Assembly (NCBI GenBank): GCA_000727475.1 | Contig: KL647328.1 | Coordinates: forward strand, 637,034 to 701,033 | Length of the DNA stretch: 64,000 bases | Direction of reading: 5' to 3' | Origin: Sarcocystis neurona | Lineage: Eukaryota > Apicomplexa > Conoidasida > Eucoccidiorida > Sarcocystidae | Shown: positions 11,484 to 20,990 of the stretch, piece after piece | How positions within the stretch are numbered: position 1 is the stretch's first letter | How the letters are laid out: each line of letters begins with the position of its first letter | Translations under genes and position numbers: made by a program | Notes under the pieces: model-generated | Database searches by the model: none | The model's input: the letters and a program-made list of their open reading frames with translations, nothing else | What the model was told of the DNA's origin: nothing

Positions 11484-11952
11484 CAAGGGCTACGGCGCCC
11501 AGAGCATCAAGCTGCTGCTGCTCTGCGTCGTCGTCGTTGTATGTGGCAGCAGACGACGAATTTGCAGCTGCAGCAGCTGCGCCATTTCCCCCTGAAACAG
11601 CGCTGTTGCTGCTGCCGGCAACTTCCGACGCGAGAGGACCAGCTGCTGCCCGCGTGCCTTCGCCCGCAGCAGCAGCCGCAGCGGAGTCTTCTGGGCCCGA
11701 CGCAGTCTTCTTCTTCGCGTCATCGTCGTTGACTTTCTGCTGTTGCTGCTGCTCTTGCTCCTGCTGCTCCTTCAGCTGCTGCAGCAGCTTCCTCGCTCGG
11801 AACGGGTGCGCCTGCTTCCGTCTTTGCTGCAAGTGCGGATACACCTGGCAGGCTGTGGGGTGCCTTCGGGCTTCAAGCGCCTCAGGCGGATGCACCAGTG
11901 CCACGTGGACGAGCTTCCCATACAAAGCAACGTCGCCGGGTTCCTCGTGGTC
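11484..11952 (-). CDS. Exon 2: RFTS-like continuation and Gln/Ala linker
   Basis: The exon starts after a CTGCAG acceptor, in phase 0 with exon 1. Joined to exon 1 it reads LLQIETL then DHEEPGDVALYGKLVHVALVHPPEALE. This fits the RFTS pattern in which the P-x-E-x-L turn is followed by a hydrophobic strand ending in Y/F-x-x-G and then a Pro-rich loop. The remainder is a basic, Gln-rich, coiled-coil-prone linker (KLLQQLKEQQEQEQQQQQ) and an Ala/Ser-rich tail. That tail interrupts the domain compared with animal or plant DNMT1. The exon ends at a canonical GTGAGT donor with one base of a codon left over. Confidence 0.6.
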
Positions 11953-12992
11953 CTGCAGCGCAGCAGCAGCACCAACAGCAGCTACGCAGATGCCGGAGCG
12001 GCTGCAGTGGGACACCCGCAGCAGTATGTGCAGCAGAAAAGAGTGAGGAAGAAAGGGAGAAAACGAAAGGGATCGGAACCGGAGAACGACTCAAGAATTC
12101 AGGAGAAGTGTCACAGGTTACAGCTACCACACATATCAAAATTGCACGTGTTTACACGCACGCGTAACGCCTACTTTTAGGATGGCGCACGTAGCGAGCC
12201 ATCTGCGGGGTTGCTGGGGGATATACACCTGATCACGCGCACAGAGCTGCTTCCAGGTGTACGTACACCTCAACCGTCGTATCCGACGGATGCGTGTGAA
12301 TGCCCACGCATCTGCGTTTTTTCAAGTGTATGCACACACGTCAAAATGTAGCTTGTGGGTATTTTCAGGTGTACATACACCACACTTAAGCGGCCGGCAC
12401 CTGCGCACACACGGCCTTGTGTACCTATACATAAGAAAACGAACGGCTGTTCTCTCCCTTGAAGCGATGGGACAGAACGCGAGAAGTTCTAGATATTTTC
12501 TTTTTTTAGAATGCCAGCCGCCGTCAATATACGCCTCCATCCTCTCCGCACCCCACCACGTGATGGACATGTGCATGTACGTCCTTCCGTGTAGCCTTCT
12601 GCAGACAGCGCCACGCAGTCAGCTGCGGTCGTCGAGAGTTTTTGCGTATGAGTATATACAACCATATAATCACACAGGCGCGTCTTCTCAGACGCACGAA
12701 TACACACGCACAGACTTGCTGCCGAACAGTTTTGCTACACGTACTCCTCTATCCGGTGACCTCCTAGGATACGGCCACCTACAAGCACACGCGCAGATGT
12801 TTCTTCGACCACACATTCCTGCTGGTGATAACGGCTCCTCCAACGCATGCACGACATACACATATACATACGTATACACGACGTGTTTGACGGACCGTCT
12901 TACACATGTCGCACACGTGTATACACGTATAAATATGGGCCGCCGTTACGCGTCACGGCTGCGACACTGGCGATGGTCCCGGGGTGACTGAC
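11953..12992 (-). other. Intron 1 (TA/CA microsatellite-bearing)
   Basis: This 1,040-base intron begins GTCAGT and ends CTGCAG, phase 0 to phase 0. It is rich in ACACGTATA-like and TATACA-like simple sequence and has much lower CAG density than the flanking exons. The short open stretches inside it are compositional and have no protein-like features. Confidence 0.55.
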
Positions 12993-14531
12993 CAGCGTTT
13001 CTATCTGCAGCAGACGCTCGCCTTTTTTGTTGTAGAGAAGGAAGTCGGTGACGTAGCAGCAGCAGGTACCGTCCTCCTCGAGCCACTGATATTCAACCGG
13101 CACCGATTCCTCCGTGTAGTGTTCTTCTCCGTACTTTACCCAGGCAGGGGTGGACGCATGCACGAGAGGATGCTGCGGTCTGCTGCTGCCGGTGTGAATA
13201 AGCGGCGTTGGCGCAGCAGCAGATCCGCCGCCGGAGGCCCCCCCAGCGGCAGCCGCTGCGAAGGGCGAGAACGGAGAAAAAGGACCTCCTGCCGCAGCTG
13301 CGCCCATCATCAGCGCGCCGGTACGATATGCAAGTGGGGAGACTGGACGGTGTGCTGCTCCTGCTGCTGCTGCGTGAAGCTGTCGCCCCGTGTGCCGCTG
13401 CTGCAGCTGAAGCGGACCGGCAGCAGCAGAGCCGGAAGCGGCGGGCGTGCCCATCCCCTCAACCAGCTGGTGCTGGGCTGCTTCTTTCCCGGCGGCCAGC
13501 AGCTGCTGCAGCGCAGCAGCAGACCCTCCCAGCGCTGCTGCATCACGTCTGCCCCCTCCGCGTCCCCCCGGCCCACGCACGCTGCTGCTGGTCCCTCCCG
13601 AGATCGCTGCAGCTAGGGAGGAAGCGGAGGAAGACCCTGCGCTTCTGCGTCCCCCTCTGAAGGCGCGGCCCCCCCCGTGCTGCGGCTGCTGCTGCTGCCG
13701 GCTCCCCTGCCGAGGCGGATGCTGGTGCTGCTGCAGCTGCTGCTGCTGCAGCTGCAGTTGCTGCGCCTCCCATGAGGCAGAGGCCGCGCGCAGCACGTGT
13801 TGCTTCAAAGCGTATGCACCCCCCACGAACGGCCGCGGCGAGGCTCCTACTGCGGAGCCCACTGCATGCACGCCTTTTTTATTCTCGTCTCTGCTGGCGT
13901 CTCCTGCTGCTGCTGCAGCACTCCCCAGCAACGCCGGTGCTGCTGGCAGCTCTGCTGCCGCACGCGAGTCTCGTGCGTGTCTCGTGCTGGCTGCGCCTGC
14001 GGATCCTTTGGCCGGTGCAGCAGTCTGCAGCAGCTGCTGGCGAGAGCTCCGCGCTCCTGCTGCAGCAGCAAAAGTTTCCTCGTCCTCTTCCTCTCCTTCC
14101 TCTTCCTCCTCCTCTTCCTCCTCGTGTCCTGCGACCCCAGAAGACGACGCGGCCGCAGCACCAGCCCCTGGCTCCGCCTTGCTGCAGCCTCGAGCAGCCT
14201 GTGGAGCCGCTCCTGCTGTGGCCAGCGCCTCCTCTTCGTCTTCGGCCTCCGCCTCTCCAGATTCTGCTGCGCCTGCTGCCGCAGCAGGAGCACGCGCGCG
14301 CTGCTGCAGAGACACGCCACCTGCAGCAGCTGCGGCAGAGGGCGGTAGCGGAGGAGTAGGGTCGGTGTCTAGAAAAAACGACTCGCCTTCCGAAGTGTGT
14401 GGGGACTGCGGACTGCTGCTGCTGCTGCTCCCGTCGCTGCTGCTGCTACTGCTGCTGCTGCGGTCGCTGCTGCTGCAGCCCTCGCTGGTCGGCTGCAGCC
14501 CGCCCTTCCTACAGTCCAGGCCACTTTCCAT
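12993..14531 (-). CDS. Exon 1: Ser-rich N-terminus and start of RFTS-like domain
   Basis: The ATG at 14531 opens a 513-codon exon. Its first 60 residues are Ser-rich and acidic, followed by long Ala, Glu, Gln and Gly stretches typical of Eimeria homopolymer repeats. The last ~50 residues change character: VEYQWLEEDGTCCCYVTDF leads into LLYNKKGERLLQIETL, which resembles the opening of the DNMT1 replication-foci domain (a 'DF-x-x-Y-D-x-x-G' strand-turn followed by a 'P-x-E-x-L' motif). The exon ends at a good donor (CTG then GTCAGT) in phase 0. I chose this ATG because an in-frame Met directly precedes the Ser-rich region and no convincing upstream exon joins it. A further 5' exon cannot be excluded. 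Confidence 0.6.
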
Positions 14532-14896
14532 CCTGCCAGAGAATAAGGCGTCGCACCCTTCGAGATGTGGACAGCAGTGACGGCGGAGCAGCAGGCATCA
14601 CACACAGTCGGCCTCTGTAAACTATAGACACACGTACCTCCTATGTACTACAAACGACGCCCTCGTGGAGATCAAGTCTTCGACGCATGCATATATATAC
14701 GCGTGTGTATACAACGGTCTGCAAATATGTACATACACCTATACAAGCATACACATATATGTACACGCATGCACGTATCTGCATATATATATATATGGAG
14801 GCGCGTACATACATGCAGACACACGCATATATACACGCACACATATATATGTATATATATACATATATATGCATACATATGCGTACGTGTACACGA

Positions 14897-15136
14897 CTAG
14901 CTGTATACGGCCACATCTAGAGTCGACAGGACTTCGCTAACGCGCACCAGAGAAAATCCTGCTGCAGGGGTTGCAGAGGGAGATTCTTCGAGACAAAACG
15001 GCAGAAACGAAGAAGCCGCGTCCGACGGCGAAGAAACGGCGAACAAGGGAGAGAAACATCCCGCAGAATACCGCACTGTTGCAGCACCGAAGGAAGAAAG
15101 GCCGATCCCGTTCTTCTCCAAGACAATGAATATCCA
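14897..15136 (-). CDS. 3'-terminal exon of an unrecognised minus-strand gene
   Basis: After a TA-rich stretch and an AG acceptor, the frame encodes WIFIVLEKNGIGLSSF, then GAATVRYSAGCFSPLF, and ends SEVLSTLDVAVYS with a TAG stop at 14897. The composition is that of a folded protein rather than a homopolymer repeat, and the other two frames are poorer. I do not recognise the family. The stop lies about 370 bases upstream of the RFTS/DDT start codon, so the two genes are tandem on the same strand with a short spacer. The same frame also stays open through the AT-rich stretch to 15424, so the exact acceptor is uncertain. Confidence 0.4.
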   Translation of the reverse strand, partial: WIFIVLEKNGIGLSSFGAATVRYSAGCFSPLFAVSSPSDAASSFLPFCLEESPSATPAAGFSLVRVSEVLSTLDVAVYS

Positions 15137-15324
15137 CTCCCGCATATATATATATATCGCAGTATAAATATATACACGTGAGCCGACGACACAGATACAT
15201 ACACGCGTCGACGTCCTTACGCTGTACGTACACTCCAGTCCGCGGTATTCGCAGACGTGTATATATATCTGCATAGAAAAACAGCTACATATATACTGCG
15301 TGCCAGATATATGTATATAGGCAT

Positions 15325-15835
15325 GCTTCCGCCCCCCTCCCTGTCTGCTGTCGTCTTTCCGAAGCAGGAGCTCCGCCAGTGACTCTGCCCGCAGGGGAGT
15401 TGCTGTCCTGCTGCGTCCCTCCACGTGCTGCTGCTCCGCTGCTCGGCGCTGCTGGCGGAGCCGCCACGCCGTTACCGCGAGTGCTGCTGTGCGGCCCGGT
15501 TCACTTCCTCCTCCAGCTGCAACAACGGCTCGGCCAATCCCGGCCCGTCCTGCTGCCGATGCTCCTGCTCACACCCGTCAAACGCGGAAGCTGCTGCTGC
15601 TGCTGCCGTCCGGGGCTGCTCAAAAGTTGCATCTGCTGGGGCTGGTATACCCGCGCGCCTCAGCAGCTGCGGATGCTTTTGCACAGCAGCCGCCAGCCGC
15701 TCTCCTCCTCTGCTCCGGGCTGGCACACGCAGACAAATGAGGAGGGCGCTGTTTCCTTCGGCTGCCGCTCGAGAAGCGACTGTCGCGGAGGGACGGTGCC
15801 TGACGTCCCTGCCCAAGAGGCGCTACTGCGGTGGC
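15325..15835 (-). CDS. Upstream exon(s) of the same unrecognised gene
   Basis: From 15834 the minus strand reads RLLGRDVRHRPSATVAS and continues through ERLAAAVQKHPQLLRRAG to LLQLEEEVNRAAQQHSR. It then reaches a GTAACG donor just before a stop. A second frame picks up LRAESLAELLLRKDDSR around 15340-15420. Both are charged, helix-prone and protein-like, and the CAG repeats read as Gln or Ala on this strand. The exact junction between the two frames is not resolved and no domain is recognised. Confidence 0.3.
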
Positions 15836-16396
15836 TCCGCTCTCGGAGAGTCAGTCATGCGGCTGCTGCTACTGCTGCGGAGGACTCCCCAGATAAAGAG
15901 TAAGCGACCGCCGTTCTCTACACGGCTGAGCAGATGTGCGGCCTCTGCCCTGGAGCAGAGACAGCAGCCGTCGGCTCGCGCAAGGGGTCGAGGCAGAAAG
16001 AAGAAAAGAGAGGCCAAGACTGCTGCGAAGAAAGAGGGTGACGAGCGGACCGGAGCGTGCGGGAACACCTTCTGCTGGTGAAGAATTTGCAAGCGCAGTA
16101 CGGCCACAGAGAAAGCTGCATGCAAAAAGGACGTAAGGCGTGTACACACCGCACCCCGGGCGCCTACAAGGCGCGGGGGACCCCGTCTAGGTCGTCGTCT
16201 GCACGGACCCCATACACACGTGAACAGCCAGAAAGAGACATATACTCCTTGCAGTGAAGTGATCTGTGTCCACACCCAGGCCTATATATAACTCCTCAAC
16301 AAGGTAAGGACTATACCCCGCATATCGGCGTACATTCGGCTGGGAGAAGGAAGGCGCACACGTGGACAGCTACAATATGGACGAGTCCCCCAAACG

Positions 16397-16935
16397 TCAG
16401 CTCCCACGTCTTCTCCTGTGATAGGAAAGCGCGTGCGAGCAGGGGGGCAGCTGCGGAGAAAAAGGGAGGCAGGGGGAAGCAGCAAAATACACCCGCAGGC
16501 GGGTAGAGAGGCACACACACAGCCGGGCGTGAGCACATGCCGTCCGACGGCACGCCTCCTGCAAGGCAAGGGAGGAGAGGTGCAGACACAGACGCGTCAT
16601 AAGAGAAGTGCTTGTAGAACGCGGGGCAGCTGCCAGCAGCTGGCCCTCGGGAATGGGGGGCACCGTCTTTGAGACTGCAAAGGCGGGGTGCGGCTGTGCC
16701 TTCTTGCAGCAGCAGCAACTCTTGAGGAGTTTGCAGCAAAGAAGCTTCTCTCGAGAAGCGAAGACTGCCTCGAGAACTTGCTGAAAGGTCCATGTGCTGG
16801 TCCTGGGCGTGCCTGCTCCTGCTCTCCCGATGATCTCCTGCCGTTGAGCTGATACTCCTGGGGTAGCTGCTGCCGACGCTCCTGCTGCACCTGCTGTTGC
16901 AGCTGAAACGCCTGTTGCTGCTGCTGGCTTGCCCT
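16397..16935 (-). CDS. Candidate exon, Gln/Ala-rich, two competing frames
   Basis: Two minus-strand frames are open. One reads the CAG repeat as Gln (AFQLQQQVQQERRQQLPQEY) and continues to a stop at 16597. The other reads it as Ala and goes on to TSTWTFQQVLEAVFASREKL, then a Cys/Lys cluster (KSCCCCKK) and FAVSKTVPPIPEGQLLAAA. The second looks more like a folded protein. Either may belong to the gene ending at 14897. A canonical minus-strand donor (GTGAGT at 17214-17219) shows that splicing continues upstream on this strand. No family is recognised. Confidence 0.28.
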
Positions 16936-17219
16936 CTCACGCATGGGCACAAGCAGTGACGCTGCTGTTGAAATTCTTGTTGCTGCGCCTGCAGCTCTGC
17001 GTGCGCTGATACCTCCGCCGCTCTGCGTTGCTGCCGGTCGGCTTGCTTGCGTCGTGGCCGTTTCTATGTGGGCAGGGGCTCCGGCTGGCGCCCGAGGCGC
17101 GGCTGCTGCTGCTGTTGCTTCCGTCTGGGAGGTCTGCTGCCGCCCTGCAGCAGGCGCTGCGCGTCTGCGTCCGCAGGACCTGCTGCTTGTTCCGCTCCTG
17201 TGTCGGTCGTGCTACTCAC

Positions 17220-17350
17220 CGCCCACCAGCTGCGGCTGCTCCTGCACGCGCAGCCGCTACCCTTGCTGCTCTTGCAGCGCGTGCTCCTGCTGCTGGTCCC
17301 CGGCAGAAACCTTTTGCGTAGGCAAGCAGAGGCGAAGGAGGGTTGACTCC
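17220..17350 (-). CDS. Candidate short exon ending at a GTGAGT donor
   Basis: Sequence upstream of the donor at 17214-17219 is CAG/GCA-rich on the minus strand. Two frames are open up to the donor (one Ser/Cys/Arg-rich, one almost pure Ala/Arg). The good donor is the main evidence. The 5' end is not placed. Confidence 0.22.
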
Positions 17351-17499
17351 AACGGAACCAGCACGCGGAGAAAGGGAAGGCGGCGTGTAAAGCAGCGAAG
17401 CATGACGTCAGCAAAGTCTCGGGAAGAGAAGAAGAGGCATAAAAACCGGCTAACGCTCAGCTTTGCCGGACAAGAAGGAGTCACACGTGAAGAAGAGCG

Positions 17500-18600
17500 C
17501 CCGCAAGCAAGTGAAAACGGAAGGAAACAAGGTTCGTGTATTTTTTTCTGATAATTTGGGCCGGTGTGGGCAACAAAAATAGTTGTGTGGGCGGATGTAA
17601 AAGAAACAGACGCCGGGGGAGCAATTCACAGATATCTGCTGTTGCTTCCAGTGCTGGTCGTCTCCGGCAGCTGGGCAAAAGCGCTGTTGCCGCTGCTCCT
17701 GCTGCTGCGCCTGTTACCGTTGGTACTGCTGCTGTCATTGCTGGTGCTACCGGTTCTGTTGTCGCTGTTCCACTTGTGTGATAGCCAAAGATGGTTACGA
17801 GGGCTGCGGAGGATGAGCACGTGTAAAGACAACGCGCCGCAGCACGAGCTGTTCAAAGGTGCTGCAGCGGCGCAAAGTAGAGGGAAAAGAAATGATATGG
17901 CAGCACCAACAGGTGGAGAAGAGGCCGTAACCGCGCAGAGGAGAAATCCGTGACTGCAACAACACAGGAGGTACGTAGTCGCCGCTCCGCGCTCTTTTGG
18001 ACGGCCGCAGAAGAGAGAGAGGCGTGGACGAAATGTTCTGTGGCAAGCAGCAGAGAACGAAGCAGTGGACTGCCCCTCATATCTCGCAGTGGAAAAGGGA
18101 GTACGCACCCACAGCAGAGGAAGCAACAGCGGTAACAACACCTTGGCAGGGGAGAACGTGAGATGTCGCCGCCCCGCGCGGGGAGGGGGAGGAGAGAAAG
18201 CCCGAGAACCACAAAAAAGCTGCTCCTCCTGCTGCAGCTGCTGTGCTGCTCCGGTGCTGCTACACTGCTACCACACGACTGCTCCTAGTGCTGTTGTGGC
18301 TTCTGCTGCTCCAGTAGCTGTGCTGCTCCTGCTGCCGCTCCCTTGAGCTTCCCCTGCGCCTGCTGCCGCTGCGCACCTGCCGTGCAGCAGCAGGTGGTCT
18401 TGCGGCTACTGCAGCAGCGGGCGCCGGGTGTCCTCGCCCCCCATGTCGCGCTGCTGCAGCAGCTGCCCCGGCTGCAGCGACTCTCTGCAGCGGAGAAAGC
18501 AGCGAGGAACACGTCGTGAGACAACAGCCTCCGACACTTCTTCCCCGTCGCCACTGCCGCTGCTGGTGCTGTTCGCGCTACGCCTGCTCCTCTGAGTCAG
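17500..18600. other. CAG/CTG-rich stretch without a firm gene model
   Basis: CTG/GCT triplets dominate the plus strand at 17,640-17,780 and 18,220-18,480. By the rule seen in the neighbouring gene this suggests minus-strand coding. Frames are short and interrupted, and no domain-like segment stands out. The remainder (17,790-18,210) is ordinary unique sequence. Confidence 0.4.
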
Positions 18601-18706
18601 CTACTACTTCATTGCAACTCCCTCTTCTCTCCACAGGCGCGGCGCCGCTGCTGCGAAGAAGAAGCTACTCCTGCGCCACGCACCCGCAGAACCCTGAGGA
18701 GCGCGG

Positions 18707-20310
18707 GTGAGCGGCGGTTTGAACTCTACGAACAGCAACAACACCTGCAGCAACAGTAGCGGGGTCAGCAGCGGTAATAGTGAAGCAACAACCTCAGCAG
18801 CACCGGTGTCCCGCAGAACCAGCAGCAAGCAGCAGCACCGCAGCGCAGAAGGCGCAACAGCAGCAGCACCAGTGACAGCAACCAAGCACACCAGCGCATC
18901 CGGCAGTGGATCCTGTGTGAATGAAGAAGCCTCGGGCCAGAGAGCCTTGCACCCGCCGCTTCTCCTAATCACCATAGCGACCCCTCGGGGCTGAAACACG
19001 ACAGCAAGCAGCAGCAAGCAACAGCGCCCGCTTCACCCGAACTACTACAGCAGCACCGCCAGTCGCTGCACTTCTGTTACAACACTGGGAGCAGCTTCCA
19101 CACGGCGGTATAGACCTTCGCGTGCGTGAGGGCATCATCAGCGTGAGCGCTGCAACTGCAACAGCAGTAATCCCTGTTCACGGCTAGCAGCAGCAGGTGA
19201 TATGCCCCGTGACGAAGGCCAAAGGAAGCGCTTGGAGCGCTGACGCGTTTACGTGGTCTGCGGGGAAGATCACCGGGAGCTGCAGAGGCGCAGCGGCCGC
19301 TCAGCAGCGGGCCCCCCCGGGCAACAACAGATACCTACCTCAGCAGACGCGGCTGCGCGCGAGACGGACACACAATCTGCACACGCTGTTGCTGGTGCTT
19401 TTTTCGCAGTGGAACTTGCAGAGGTGTGTAGCTGTTCTGCTGAGGATCTTGGGCGAGGACGCTCTTCGGGACGTGTGTAGAATTCCCTGACGCAGCCGGA
19501 AGCGCAGGAGTATTACAGCAGCAACACGAGCAGCAGTAACCGAGACACACGAGTGGAGGCACAGCTCCCTACGCAGCCATACGAAACGCCGGGGGGGGGC
19601 ATTAGCAACAGCAAGACTGGCAGGAACAGGAGCAGAAGCAACAGCAGCAGCGAATCAGGTGCGAGTCTGCGGCGAATCGTCTGTAATAAATTGCTGGTGC
19701 CTCTGTTCACCTGCAGCTACAGCACACCAGCTGCACACCAGAAATGACCCAGAGGTCAACACTATAGCAGCAGAGCCATCAGAGCAGCAAAGAACCAGCA
19801 CTGCACCAACAGACGGAACGAGCTGCAGCAGAATCTCCTCCGAGTGGAAACTGCTGAGGTTTCAGTGGAGCACAGTCTCAAGAGGGCGCGCACAACAGCA
19901 GGGCAGCAGCACAAACATTAGCAGAAAGAAGCGCAGCAAAAGCAGTGGAAGTACCACGCTTGGTATAGAGAGCAACAGTAGCCGCAGCAGAGGCAGCTGC
20001 AGCTGCACGAAAACTCGAAACAAGAGCAGCATCAGCACCACCTACAGGAGCAGCAAAATCAGGACAAGCAGCGGCCACAAAAGCAGCGCTGGTAGCAACA
20101 GGAGTGTAGGGAGTGACGTGGGGTGTCACGTGGAACTGTAGTGCTCGCTGGCCGAGTAAAGCAGCTTGGGACGAACTGAAGCAGCACGAGCACCTGCAGG
20201 ACAAGTTTGTCGTCATGGTGCTGCAACCACTCTGCGTCGTCACGTATCAGTACCAGCAAGAGAAGGAGGCTCTTCAAATATACGAGAAACAGCAAGCGTC
20301 AGAAGGATGA
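18707..20310 (+). other. Stretch with plus-strand CAG sense: possible plus-strand gene or decayed coding DNA
   Basis: Here AGC/CAG/GCA triplets lie on the plus strand, the reverse of 1-18.5 kb. Short plus-strand open stretches follow each other at 18707-18994 (Asn/Ser/Thr-rich), 19253-19480, 19553-19747, 19659-20141 and 20113-20310. The last encodes a charged segment with AWDELKQHEHLQDKFVVM and YQYQQEKEALQIYEKQQ. No continuous splice model was found and stops are frequent. The minus strand of 20,060-20,300 also gives hydrophobic helix-like peptides, so coding strand is unresolved. Confidence 0.3.
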
Positions 20311-20593
20311 TTTGCTGCAGAATAGAGAGCGAGCTGAAGGATGGGCCAGCACAAGTAGGCGGGGCTGGCCTTCAGTCTGCTTCGCAAGCAGAAGTCGTGT
20401 TTTTCGAACAAACGCCTCTATATTCTGTGGTACGTAGATCCATTTGCTGCTTCAGCAAAGGGCGTCTGAGGGGGGTGTATTATCGGGACAGTGCAGCCGC
20501 CAAGCATAAAAGCTGCTGTGCGATGTGTGTGCTCGTGGCAAAAGTACACGACTAGTCTGCACACCAGCAATATTTCTTGTGACATACTGCTGC

Positions 20594-20762
20594 TGCGGGG
20601 ATACGCTATTGATGCTGATATATGCCGCTGCAAGTAGAAGCGTCTGATACGGTTCTCGCAGCAGCAACGTGCGCAGATAACCGCTGGACCCCAGAAGCTC
20701 AGAAAACGAAATACGCGTCGCTGGGAGAATGCAGCAGCATATTCTCGTGCTGCTGCCCAAAG
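20594..20762 (-). CDS. Candidate isolated exon
   Basis: Between a TTTGGGCAG acceptor and a GTATGT donor the minus strand reads STRICCCILPATRISF, then SELLGSSGYLRTLLLREP and AAYISINSVSPQQQ. Both splice signals and the composition are exon-like. No connecting exon is established. Confidence 0.25.
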
Positions 20763-20990
20763 GGGGAAGAGCTGCTCCGCTTGTGAGTGTCCGAATGCCA
20801 CGCAAGAATTAGTTACCAACGGACGTGTAGCTACGTGAACCTTCTTAATCGTTGAGGACACACATGTGAATGTATATAGGTACAACTCGCATGTGAAATT
20901 TGGGCGCACAGAGAACTTCGCGTACATAAACATGTGACAACTACACGTATAGAGTTCGTATTTGCGGGTACTGCGCCACTGTCGGCACAA

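Larger units (their letters stand above)
1..14531 (-). other. Large multi-exon gene: RFTS-like plus DDT-like chromatin protein (incomplete at left edge)
   Basis: Gene-level entry for the exons listed below. The proposed segments are 14531-12993, 11952-11484, 10371-10212, 9764-9633, 8324-5372 and 4214-1. Every junction uses GT donors and AG acceptors, and the phases run 0, 1, 2, 2, 0, so each donor fits the next acceptor. The reading frame then continues to base 1 without a stop, apart from one frame change near 1.85 kb. The product exceeds 3,100 residues and is incomplete. Its N-terminal third carries an RFTS-like domain spread over four exon boundaries, and its C-terminal third carries a DDT-like region and nuclear-localisation-type basic clusters. 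RFTS targets DNMT1 to replication foci and DDT domains occur in ISWI-type remodelling subunits, so a nuclear chromatin role is inferred. No methyltransferase motif is visible, but sequence beyond the left edge could hold more domains. Confidence 0.6.

Noticed and set aside
5111..14531. A cytosine-5 DNA methyltransferase gene
   Set aside because: RFTS-like similarity suggests DNMT1, but no PCQ/ENV catalytic motif, BAH or CXXC signature appears in the spliced translation within the window.
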